A stretch of DNA of 64,000 bases. It comes from JAGOTP01 sp964582475 (lineage in GTDB: Bacteria; Patescibacteriota; Patescibacteriia; 2-12-FULL-60-25). The translations under genes were made by a program, and so were the position numbers. Positions 57,126 to 64,000 of the stretch are shown here, in pieces. The stretch covers positions 62,001-126,000 of the forward strand of contig CAZOQS010000002.1 in NCBI GenBank assembly GCA_964582475.1, in the 5' to 3' direction. The notes beneath the pieces were generated by a model. That model ran no database searches. It was not told where the DNA came from and was given only the letters and a program-made list of their open reading frames with translations. Position 1 is the stretch's first letter. Every line of letters begins with the position of its first letter.

Positions 57126-57908
57126 ATGAGCAGTTATCTGCGTGATACGGCCTTCGTCCTCCTTGCGGAGCCGTTTAAGGAACAAGATGTCTGGGTGACG
57201 CTCTACGGCGAACAGCACGGGAAGTTGGTTGGAATTGCGCGCGGAGTAAGGAGCGCGACATCGAAGCAGCGTGGCCACATCCAGCCCTATTCCAAGATCG
57301 AAGTCATGATCGCGAAGGGGAGTGCGTATGACAAAATAGCTGTTGCTCAAACGTGTGCCTCAAGTTATGCGCTTCGATCGTCGTTGCCGGGAATGGCGAT
57401 TTTTGGAAGTGCGGTTGCGCTTGTGGCTCGGTCGAGTGACTCGGCTGTGCCGAACCAGCGCATTTTTCAATTACTCAATGAGTTGCATGGGCTTTTGTCT
57501 GGCCCAGAGGCGAAGCGGATTTCCATCGAACGGTCTGCCTTAGTTTTTTCTTCCTTCACGCTCCATTTTTTAGAAGCGGAAGGCTACGGGATGGAGTTTG
57601 ACCGCTGTCGCAGTTGTGGGAAGGCGTTTGAAAAAGAAGTGCTCTGGCTCTCGCTTGAGCTCGGCGGAGTTATTTGTCGCAGCTGCGCGTCACGGACGCC
57701 TCAATCTCCAAGTATGGGCAGCTGGATTGCTTATCCAGTGCTTCAGACGATTCGGTTTTTATTACGTGAGCCATTGGTCTCGGTGCTAGCATTAAGCGCC
57801 CCGCGGTCGGTCTTGCAAGAAGTGGCGACGGCTGTGGATCAATTAACAAGCGTTTTACCTCGTGCAACCGAAAAATCCGTTCATGAGTTCCTTTTTTCCC
57901 TTGCATAG
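57126..57908 (+). CDS. recO: DNA repair protein RecO
   Basis: A 260-residue RecO: N-terminal OB fold (LRDTAFVLLAEPFKEQDVWVT), IARGVRSATSKQRGHIQPYS, a helical middle and a zinc finger CRSCGKAF...VICRSC. RecO anneals single strands and loads RecA with RecR. TAGGAT lies nine bases before the ATG, a possible leaderless promoter. A GC-rich small gene follows, with its own promoter. Confidence 0.94.
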   Translation: MSSYLRDTAFVLLAEPFKEQDVWVTLYGEQHGKLVGIARGVRSATSKQRGHIQPYSKIEVMIAKGSAYDKIAVAQTCASSYALRSSLPGMAIFGSAVALVARSSDSAVPNQRIFQLLNELHGLLSGPEAKRISIERSALVFSSFTLHFLEAEGYGMEFDRCRSCGKAFEKEVLWLSLELGGVICRSCASRTPQSPSMGSWIAYPVLQTIRFLLREPLVSVLALSAPRSVLQEVATAVDQLTSVLPRATEKSVHEFLFSLA

Positions 57909-57915
57909 AGCGTCA

Positions 57916-57945
57916 TTGACGCTTACCGTCGAAACCAGATAGCAT
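57916..57945 (+). promoter_or_regulatory. promoter of the 58001 small gene
   Basis: CATTGACG with an 18-base spacer and TAGCAT. A leader of about 50 bases ends in CGGAGG before the ATG at 58001. Confidence 0.5.
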
Positions 57946-58000
57946 ACCCCGGCCTCGATTCGTGCAGCCGTGGGGGCTCGCACCGGAGGCAGATCGGCAA

Positions 58001-58198
58001 ATGGTCGAGATGGGTTTCAAGCGTATGCAGGGCAAGAAGTCTGGCGACGCCGGCAAGGGCTTCAAGGACGCGAACGAGGACGGGCGGAACCGCCGCCCCA
58101 TCCCCAAGGCGCGTCTGCACCCCAACTGGTTCCGCCAGCACCTCTCGGTCTCGGGTCCGCGCAACGGCAAGCCGTCGCGCGACTTCGTCACCGAGTAG
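58001..58198 (+). CDS. small basic protein, GC-rich solitary unit
   Basis: A 65-residue basic protein (KRMQGKKSGDAGKGFKDAN; HPNWFRQHLSVSGPRNGKPS) without a recognised domain. Its charge would allow nucleic-acid binding. The ATG at 58001 has CGGAGG ten bases upstream; an in-frame GTG lies at 57962. It is GC-rich, with its own promoter and a TGCCATCG/CGATGGCA hairpin (near 58318) downstream, between recO and tRNA-Val. Confidence 0.6.
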   Translation: MVEMGFKRMQGKKSGDAGKGFKDANEDGRNRRPIPKARLHPNWFRQHLSVSGPRNGKPSRDFVTE

Positions 58199-58345
58199 GC
58201 ATGGGGGCTCATACGTCCCTCAGTCCATCCGTCTGATCGGCTCCAGTGAAGTCCTCGCGGACAGCACTCCTGGACCGATACCGGTTCGAAGCAGTACACT
58301 AGTGCAGTCTTTCCTTTTGCCATCGACCGCGACGATGGCACGTTA

Positions 58346-58422
58346 GGACGCTTAGCTCAGTTGGTTAGAGCACCTCGTTTACACCGAGGGGGTCGTAGGT
58401 TCGAATCCCACAGCGTCCACCA
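58346..58422 (+). tRNA. tRNA-Val(TAC)
   Basis: 77 bases with encoded CCA. The acceptor stem is GGACGCT/AGCGTCC with discriminator A. The anticodon stem CCTCG/CGAGG holds the loop TTTACAC, anticodon TAC. Confidence 0.96.
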
Positions 58423-58423
58423 G

Positions 58424-58452
58424 AAAAACCCGCACATCGTGTGCGGGTTTTT
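58424..58452 (+). terminator. intrinsic terminator after tRNA-Val
   Basis: AAAAACCCGCACA-TCG-TGTGCGGGTTTTT is a perfect hairpin with a T run directly after the tRNA. Confidence 0.9.
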
Positions 58453-58505
58453 CTGTTACATAAACACCACCCCCGCTGAACGAGATCCAACAAGGGCGTT
58501 GGTGT

Positions 58506-58853
58506 TCAGGCGGGGGTTGAAGAGGGCGGATTGCCCTTGTGGATCTTATGCTCCAGGTAGGCATCTCCAGGAGGTGTGATGTGGTGATACGTCAAGAAGA
58601 TCTTTCCCGAGGTACCAACTGGATGCCGTTCACAGCGGATGAGGCCTGAGGTCCGCAGTCGGAAAATGACGCCGCGTAGTCGTACGCCATAAACGCCCGT
58701 GTCCTTCGCAATCCTTTCGTTCGTGCATCGTCCGAGCTTGATCCGCATCAAGACAACGAATTCCGATTGCTTGATGTGAACCCGAGGCCTGCTGTAGAGG
58801 AAGGCCATGATCTTGATTACAATGAGGCTGGCGATGAGATGCAAGAATCGCAT
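58506..58853 (-). CDS. winged-helix-like protein with N-terminal hydrophobic segment
   Basis: A 115-residue protein. A short hydrophobic stretch (LHLIASLIVIKIMAFLY) is followed by a winged-helix-like domain: SEFVVLMRIKLGRCTNERIA, DTGVYGVRLRGVIFRLRTSG and LIRCERHPVGTSG. It could be a DNA-binding regulator. AAAGG lies seven bases before the ATG at 58853, which follows a well-formed promoter; a longer frame to 58904 would run into it. It stands alone between tRNA-Val and the large membrane protein gene. Confidence 0.65.
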   Translation of the reverse strand: MRFLHLIASLIVIKIMAFLYSRPRVHIKQSEFVVLMRIKLGRCTNERIAKDTGVYGVRLRGVIFRLRTSGLIRCERHPVGTSGKIFLTYHHITPPGDAYLEHKIHKGNPPSSTPA

Positions 58854-58887
58854 TGAAAGGCCTTTCTGTGAGGAACGTGGGCCAAAA

Positions 58888-58916
58888 AGTGTAATTAAAT
58901 ACAATCAGTCTGTCAA
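58888..58916 (-). promoter_or_regulatory. promoter of the winged-helix-like gene
   Basis: CATTGACA, a 17-base spacer and TACACT on the minus strand, about 34 bases before the ATG at 58853. Confidence 0.65.
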
Positions 58917-58989
58917 TGATAGGCTGCATTTTTGTTTTCTGCTCCTCCATCGACAAAATCCTTAAAATTCGCTAAGGTTCTGACAATAT

Positions 58990-60558
58990 ATGGGGTATTC
59001 ACCCGACATGGTGCAGAAGATCAAGAGCCGGTTATTGGAGCACAAAGACCTACGGGCGGGGGAGGGGGAACCGATTGCGGTCCATGCGGCGGTAAGTCGG
59101 GCCTCGACGCTTTACGAGAAGTTGCGGAATGCAATTGATTATCGTGACGAGCACTTGCTTCGTAAGGGGGCGATTGCTCGTATTTTGCGTCGTCGGTTAA
59201 CGCTCGACCGCAAGGTAGAAGATACTTCCATCGTGCTTTTGCGGGAGTTGGTAGCTGCCGGATATCTCCCGAACGCGTCTCTGCCGGAATCGCTCGCTCA
59301 AAAAGTTGCCACCATCGTTGGGCGCTACGAGGCGGTTCGGAAATGTCGCACGGGCTCAGACTCGCACTACGCCTGGCTGTATGGTGTGACCGTAGCCGAA
59401 TTAGATGAGTTGTTTGATACCACCGCCGAGCGACGTTCGCTGTCGTTTTTCATGTATGAGCGTTTGGCTGAGTCGGTGGTTCTGAATAAAGGGGAGATGG
59501 ATGCGAACGAACGTCGGCTTCAGGTGTATATCGCCTGTGTTCGGGCGTTTCAGAAAGCAGATGCGGATACGCTCTCCTTAACTCTGTTACGCGGATACCT
59601 GCCTGAATGGACGACACCTGAATTATGGGTAGCTGCACCGCAGGACCTCGCCTATCGCCTGGTCGGGGTTGAATCATTGATCCAGCGCCAACTTCGTCAT
59701 CCCTGGTCCTCGAAGTTCCTTCAGACAGTCCGACCCCATGCGGTGGCTCTTCGGGCGCTTGTAGAAGCGGTCGTGAAGGACGATGGGTATGATCTTGAGC
59801 GCTTAGACAAGGAGGAGAAGTTCGATAAAGCAGTCGCAGAGGTTGCAGATAAACAGATGGTTCGTGCGCGTGAACGTCTACGCTCCGGAATGCTCCGTGC
59901 CATTGTTTATCTGTTTTTAACGAAGGTCATCTTTGCACTGGCATTGGAAATTCCATTCGAAGCATTGCTGTACGGGCATGTCGATCGAAAAACTCTCGCG
60001 GTAAATGTGGCATTGCCGCCGGTGCTCATGTTGCTGTTCGGCTCGCTTATTCGCTTACCGGGTCGTCAGAACACCGATCGGATTGTTGGGCTGGTGCGAG
60101 AGCTGATGGGTACGGAACCCGTTCCGCCCTTACGTATCTCGATTGCGAAGACCAGAAGCTTGGGGGGATTCCTGCTGGTCGGATTCGCGTATCTGTTGAT
60201 GTTCGCGATCTCGTTTGGGGCGATCTCGTACCTCCTGCATCGCTTTCACTTCACCTTGGTCAGCGCGCTCATCTTCTTGTTCTTCCTCTGTTTGGTTAGT
60301 TTCTTCGCCTTTCGCTTGCGGACAAACGCGCGTGAAACGGTGGTCCTTCGCCGACCGGAACGTTTTACAACGGCGGTCATCGATTTCTTCTCGTATCCGA
60401 TTCTGCGTGCGGGGCATTATCTCTCAACGGCTGTTTCGCGGATTAATATCCTCATTCTCTTCTTTGACGTTCTGATCGAAGCACCCTTTAAGCTCTTCTT
60501 GTCGGCGTTGGAGCACTGGTTTGCCTTCATGCGTGACCGCCGGGAGGAGATTGAATAA
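58990..60558 (+). CDS. large membrane protein of unknown function
   Basis: A 522-residue protein: a soluble helical N-terminal region of about 300 residues (LSFFMYERLAESVVLNKGE) and a C-terminal half with about four membrane helices (for example AIVYLFLTKVIFALALEI and GGFLLVGFAYLLMFAISFG). I recognise no family, though similar proteins seem common in CPR genomes. TAAGGT eleven bases upstream may be the -10. Its stop overlaps the tgt start (TAATG), so they are translationally coupled. Confidence 0.72.
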   Translation: MGYSPDMVQKIKSRLLEHKDLRAGEGEPIAVHAAVSRASTLYEKLRNAIDYRDEHLLRKGAIARILRRRLTLDRKVEDTSIVLLRELVAAGYLPNASLPESLAQKVATIVGRYEAVRKCRTGSDSHYAWLYGVTVAELDELFDTTAERRSLSFFMYERLAESVVLNKGEMDANERRLQVYIACVRAFQKADADTLSLTLLRGYLPEWTTPELWVAAPQDLAYRLVGVESLIQRQLRHPWSSKFLQTVRPHAVALRALVEAVVKDDGYDLERLDKEEKFDKAVAEVADKQMVRARERLRSGMLRAIVYLFLTKVIFALALEIPFEALLYGHVDRKTLAVNVALPPVLMLLFGSLIRLPGRQNTDRIVGLVRELMGTEPVPPLRISIAKTRSLGGFLLVGFAYLLMFAISFGAISYLLHRFHFTLVSALIFLFFLCLVSFFAFRLRTNARETVVLRRPERFTTAVIDFFSYPILRAGHYLSTAVSRINILILFFDVLIEAPFKLFLSALEHWFAFMRDRREEIE

Positions 60559-61694
60559 TGAATACTATGTTTGAACTTTTATCTTCCTCAACAAAATCGC
60601 TGGCTCGACGTGGTCGGTTGCACACGGCACACGGAGTCTTGGAGACCCCATTTTTCATGCCGATCGCGACGCGAGGAGCGGTCAAGACGCTTTCCTCGCT
60701 CGATATTGAACGACTTGCGTCGCCGATTTTGCTTTCAAACACCTACCACCTGTGGCTACGCCCGGGGATGGAAACGATGAAGGAGCTTGGCGGGCTCCAC
60801 AAGTTCATGGACTGGAACGGAGCGATTCTGACGGACTCAGGTGGCTTCCAGGTTTTTAGTTTGGAAGGCTTGCGGAAGCTCGATGATGATGGTGTGTGGT
60901 TCCAATCGCATATTGATGGCGCGAAGTTACGTCTGACTCCAGAATCTTGCATGGAAATCCAGCGGACGATTGGGAGTGATATTTGTATGGTGCTGGATGT
61001 TTGTACGAAGCTCCCGGCGACCGACAAAGAGATCCGTCGTGCGTTAGATCTGACGGGATCTTGGGCAAAACGTTCGAAAGATGCGTTTCTTGCGTTGAAA
61101 GAAGGTTCGATTAATCCGGGAGCGAAGCAATTTGGGATCGTGCAAGGAGGAACGGACGTGAAGCTTCGTGCAGAAAGCGCGAAGACACTCGTTGATATTG
61201 GGTTTGACGGCTATGCGGTTGGTGGACTGTCTGTAGGGGAACCGTTTGCCCAAGCTTGCGACGTGCTCGATGTCGTTCATCACGAACTTCCTCTCGATAA
61301 GCCTCGTTATTTCATGGGAGGAGCCAAGCCGCACGAAATCGTGGGCTACGTCCGACGCGGAATCGACATGTTCGACTGTGTGCTTCCTACTCGGAACGCG
61401 CGTCACGGCGTCATGTACCGTTTCCGCCACGATGATTTTAGTAAAGATGATTTTTATGAAGTCGTGCATATCACGAACGAAAAGTGGCAACGCTCTAACG
61501 AAAAGCTGGTAGAGCTGACCGCCGACTCGACCCCGATCGACCAAGAACTGTCGCGCTATACGTACGGGTATGTCTGCCATTTGTTCCGCGTGGAAGAGAT
61601 GCTCGGTCAGCGTTTGGCGACACTGGTAAACCTCCGGTTTTATTTGGAGTTGATGAAACGGATTCGGACGCAGATTGAAGAGGGAAGATTCTAA
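60558..61694 (+). CDS. tgt: tRNA-guanine transglycosylase lacking the zinc cysteines
   Basis: A 378-residue TGT. It keeps the catalytic aspartate regions TDSGGFQVFSL and MFDCVLPTRNARHG, plus QFGIVQGGTDVKLR and GYAVGGLSVGEP of the preQ1 pocket. TGT swaps guanine 34 for a deazaguanine in tRNAs for Asp, Asn, His and Tyr. The C-terminal zinc motif CxCxxC is absent: where it is expected the sequence reads DQELSRYTYGYVCHLFR. The histidine and the following GQRLATLVNLRFYLEL are kept. It has the usual overall length, so this is not a truncation. The start is coupled to the upstream membrane protein gene. Confidence 0.9.
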   Translation: MNTMFELLSSSTKSLARRGRLHTAHGVLETPFFMPIATRGAVKTLSSLDIERLASPILLSNTYHLWLRPGMETMKELGGLHKFMDWNGAILTDSGGFQVFSLEGLRKLDDDGVWFQSHIDGAKLRLTPESCMEIQRTIGSDICMVLDVCTKLPATDKEIRRALDLTGSWAKRSKDAFLALKEGSINPGAKQFGIVQGGTDVKLRAESAKTLVDIGFDGYAVGGLSVGEPFAQACDVLDVVHHELPLDKPRYFMGGAKPHEIVGYVRRGIDMFDCVLPTRNARHGVMYRFRHDDFSKDDFYEVVHITNEKWQRSNEKLVELTADSTPIDQELSRYTYGYVCHLFRVEEMLGQRLATLVNLRFYLELMKRIRTQIEEGRF

Positions 61695-61716
61695 GAAAAA
61701 CGCCTAGATACAACTT

Positions 61717-61768
61717 CACCCGCATCTGCGCGAGACCGACGAGGGTGTCGTTGCGCGGGATGCGGGTG
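61717..61768 (-). terminator. hairpin after the 61773 gene
   Basis: CACCCGCAT and ATGCGGGTG enclose GCGC/GCGC and CGAC-GAGGGT-GTCG inner stems. It ends the minus-strand unit and may also stop tgt transcripts. Confidence 0.6.
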
Positions 61769-61772
61769 TGCG

Positions 61773-62117
61773 TCAGTTCTTGGCCCCATCGTTGAGGCGG
61801 CTGTCCTCGGCCGTCACTTCGGAGTCAGTGTTCGGCCGTGTAGGGAACGCGACGTGCGAAATGACGATGGTGACCAGGACCTTCTGATCGACCACGGTGA
61901 ACGACGTCTTCATCCGTGCGTCAGGGCCCAGCTTCTCGACCACCTTGTGCAGGTCGCCATCCCAGCTGACGTTGAGACCGTCACCCCTGCACGTGACGGT
62001 CACCGTCCTGTCCTTCCAGTTCTCGGCCGCGACCGAGAAGTGGTTGGTGAGCCCGAGGCGGTACAGGAGCGCCGAGATGATCAGCCCGGTGTACATTTCC
62101 GAGAGCAAAGCGGCCAT
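61773..62117 (-). CDS. hypothetical protein, GC-rich solitary unit
   Basis: A 114-residue protein with a slightly hydrophobic N-terminus (EMYTGLIISALLYRLGL) and a beta-rich remainder (VTVTCRGDGLNVSWDGD; TSFTVVDQKVLVTIV). No family is recognised. GAGGAAG lies seven bases before the ATG. The leader of about 70 bases follows a weak promoter (TTGAAA near 62210). It is GC-rich and oriented against tgt and the helicase gene. Confidence 0.65.
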   Translation of the reverse strand: MAALLSEMYTGLIISALLYRLGLTNHFSVAAENWKDRTVTVTCRGDGLNVSWDGDLHKVVEKLGPDARMKTSFTVVDQKVLVTIVISHVAFPTRPNTDSEVTAEDSRLNDGAKN

Positions 62118-62237
62118 TTTTTCTTCCTCTGTAGATGGTTGTGTTCGGTGGCGAATTCAGGTAGGAGCACTTGAATTCGACCTAGAACGCTAGCATAATA
62201 TGCATATTTTTTCAATAGTTAGCCTATAAACAATGGA

Positions 62238-62266
62238 TTGCCAGCGGATCGTTTCCCCGGCACACT
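62238..62266 (+). promoter_or_regulatory. helicase gene promoter
   Basis: TTGCCA and CACACT are 17 bases apart; the -10 ends seven bases before the ATG at 62274, predicting a leaderless mRNA. Confidence 0.55.
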
Positions 62267-62273
62267 GCTTTTC

Positions 62274-64000
62274 ATGTCTGATAAAACGAACCTTCTCGAA
62301 GGCCTGAATGATGCCCAGCTTCAAGCTGTTACCCACGGTGATGGACCGCTTTTAATTGTGGCTGGAGCCGGTACGGGAAAAACGACCGTGCTGACGCGTC
62401 GGTATCAGCATTTATTGCAGCAGCCAGGAGTGACGACTGAGTCGATTCTCGCGCTCACGTTCACGGATAAGGCGGCGGGAGAAATGGAAGACCGCGTGCT
62501 CAAGCTCCTGTCGGTCGGTGCGTATGATTTTTGGATCTCGACTTTTCACGGGTTTTGTCAGCGTGTGTTGCAGGATCATGCACTAGAGATTGGGCTCGCG
62601 ACGCCCTTCCGCCTGCTGACGCCAACGGACTGTTGGTTATTGCTGCGCCGGCATCTCGCGGACCTGCCACTCAAGGCCTATAAGCCACTGGGAAATCCCA
62701 CGAAGTTTTTGCGTGCGTTGGTCCAACACATTTCTCGAGCGAAGGACGAAGGGGTGACGCCAGAGCGTTACGCGGAGTTTGCGAAGACCGTGAAGTTCCC
62801 CGAACTGGCAGAAGGCGAAGGGGATGAGCAAGCGCGTCTCGAAGAGCTCGCTTCGCTTTACGCCGTCTATTCGCAGATCATGCGCGCCGAGGGTTGTTTG
62901 GATTTCGGCGACTTGATCCTTGAGGCCTTGCGTCTCCTTCGTGAACGGCCACGGCTGCTTGAGGCGTATCGGACGCAGTTTAAATACATCATGGTGGACG
63001 AGTTCCAAGACACGAACTGGGCGCAGTATGAACTCGTGAAGCTCTTGGCGGGGAAACAGCGGAGTCTGACGGTCGTGGGAGACGATGACCAGGCCATCTA
63101 TAAATTCCGCGGGGCGTCTCTGGCGAACATCCTGCAGTTCCGTGATGACTTTCCAGAAGCGAAGACGGTGGCGCTGACGAAAAACTATCGATCCAAGAAA
63201 GAGATTCTTGAACTCGCGTATGCGTCGATTACGAAGAACAACCCGAATCGCTTGGAGGTGAAACTGGCAGACACGGGGCTCACGAAAAAACTCGAAGCGG
63301 AGATGGGAGATGGGGGAACGGCGACGGTTGAACTGCTCTGGGCACGAACGGTCGAACAGGAAGCGGATAAGGTGGTTGAACAGATCGAGCGTATCAAGCG
63401 TACAGATCCTTCGGCGACCTGGAACGATATGGCGGTCCTGGTTCGTTCAAACGACGGAGCCGAGGCGTTTGTTCGTGCGATGGAACGTGCACGTGTCCCA
63501 TTCCAATTCATGGCTCTGCGCGGGTTGTATGCGAAGCCCGTCGTCATCGACATGGTGGCGCTTTTGACGTTGCTCGATCTACGCTCTGACTCTGCGATCG
63601 TCTGGCGTGTCCTGACGCTTGATTGTTATGGCATTGCAGCCGCGGATGTCGCCGAACTCTTGGGCTACGCCAACCGTAAAGGCTACCCACTATGGAATGT
63701 CGTGCGCGAAGCGGTGTCGTCAGAAGCGGGGATCTTCCTTAGCCCAGAAGGTCGCCGAGCTCTTCGGCACATCTATGATGACATTGAAGGCCTCGCTGAA
63801 CTCTCCCGTCGAGCGCAGCCCTTCCAGGTGTTTCAGATGATGTTAGACAAGACGGGGTATCTCGCCTGCGTCTTGAAGCTGCAGGAGCGTGACCGCGCCG
63901 AGTCGCTCCGGCATGTCTCCGGTTTTGCCGATCGTATCCGGCGCTATGAGCAGGTGACGCATGGTCCAACGCTCCATGGGTTCCTTGAGGAGTACAAAAT
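62274..64000 (+). CDS. UvrD/PcrA-type superfamily 1 helicase (cut by window edge)
   Basis: At least 575 residues, with the frame open at the right edge. It starts LNDAQLQAVTHGDGPLLIVA, then Walker A GAGTGKTTVLTRRY (about residues 32-45), LTFTDKAAGEMEDR, VDEFQDTNWAQ (Walker B), GDDDQAIYKFRGA and LTKNYRSKKEI, the order of UvrD/PcrA/Rep helicase motifs. It would unwind DNA in repair and replication restart. It is longer before motif IV than typical PcrA, and a nuclease or RecB-like C-terminal part could lie beyond the edge. It starts downstream of an oppositely oriented GC-rich unit. Confidence 0.93.
   Translation, partial: MSDKTNLLEGLNDAQLQAVTHGDGPLLIVAGAGTGKTTVLTRRYQHLLQQPGVTTESILALTFTDKAAGEMEDRVLKLLSVGAYDFWISTFHGFCQRVLQDHALEIGLATPFRLLTPTDCWLLLRRHLADLPLKAYKPLGNPTKFLRALVQHISRAKDEGVTPERYAEFAKTVKFPELAEGEGDEQARLEELASLYAVYSQIMRAEGCLDFGDLILEALRLLRERPRLLEAYRTQFKYIMVDEFQDTNWAQYELVKLLAGKQRSLTVVGDDDQAIYKFRGASLANILQFRDDFPEAKTVALTKNYRSKKEILELAYASITKNNPNRLEVKLADTGLTKKLEAEMGDGGTATVELLWARTVEQEADKVVEQIERIKRTDPSATWNDMAVLVRSNDGAEAFVRAMERARVPFQFMALRGLYAKPVVIDMVALLTLLDLRSDSAIVWRVLTLDCYGIAAADVAELLGYANRKGYPLWNVVREAVSSEAGIFLSPEGRRALRHIYDDIEGLAELSRRAQPFQVFQMMLDKTGYLACVLKLQERDRAESLRHVSGFADRIRRYEQVTHGPTLHGFLEEYK

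Overview
The window reads as a chromosomal segment of a Patescibacteria/CPR bacterium, probably of the Parcubacteria/Uhrbacteria kind. This is inferred from family content: VirB4- and VirB2-like proteins, the YVFPNEKTY-type surface domain, a lemA-htpX pair, compact gene spacing and many uncharacterised membrane proteins. The standard code fits, because TGA ends real genes (lysX, the HelD-like gene). No rRNA, CRISPR array, transposase or integrase was seen. Five tRNA genes are present: Ser-TGA, Ser-GCT, Arg-GCG, Glu-CTC and Val-TAC.

Layout. 1-5.7 kb: the end of a VirB4-like ATPase gene, an anchored protein, comF and a large beta-helix/FnIII surface protein. 5.8-10.5 kb: one 1580-residue protein joining an M48-type metallopeptidase to an ABC1/UbiB-like kinase domain. 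10.5-17.3 kb (minus strand): a LysW carrier-protein amino-acid pathway (lysW-lysX-lysY-lysZ, then lysJ, a class II glutamine amidotransferase and a PAP2-like protein), split by an oppositely oriented PP2C phosphatase gene. 17.3-21.6 kb: hydrolases, a PQ-loop-like membrane protein, an mTERF-like repeat protein, and SRPBCC and VOC proteins. 21.6-28.8 kb: tRNAs, an ArfB-like rescue factor, a small regulator, a peroxiredoxin, a HelD-like helicase and secreted proteins. 28.8-40.6 kb: recG, radA, a secretion-like operon (disordered membrane protein, DsbA-like protein, VirB2-like/C39/hydrolase fusion), then a lemA-htpX-clpC proteostasis operon. 40.6-45.3 kb: a phosphohexomutase gene, ftsI, murF and tRNA-Glu. 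45.3-48.9 kb: an accessory stretch next to tRNA-Glu with several AT-rich unknown genes, closed by a cloverleaf-like inverted repeat. 48.9-64 kb: gpsA, rnhB, ruvX, recO, tgt and a UvrD-type helicase gene, interspersed with solitary GC-rich small genes.

Two gene styles coexist. Most resident genes have a -10 box only about 6-11 bases before the start codon, which implies leaderless or nearly leaderless mRNAs. A second set is GC-rich and solitary: the PP2C gene at 13.2 kb and those at 49.6, 50.3, 52.5, 58.0, 58.5 and 61.8 kb. Most of these have a TTGACA-like -35, a 30-75 base leader with a Shine-Dalgarno sequence, and often their own hairpin terminator. They look like independently acquired units dropped between housekeeping genes.

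The observations most worth following are a LysW that ends in glutamine instead of glutamate, with an Ntn-type gamma-glutamyl amidohydrolase homologue beside lysJ; the VirB2-like/C39/hydrolase fusion next to a DsbA-like protein; the M48-ABC1 fusion; the bacterial mTERF-like protein; and the dispersed GC-rich units. All functional statements come from reading motifs; no database search was run.
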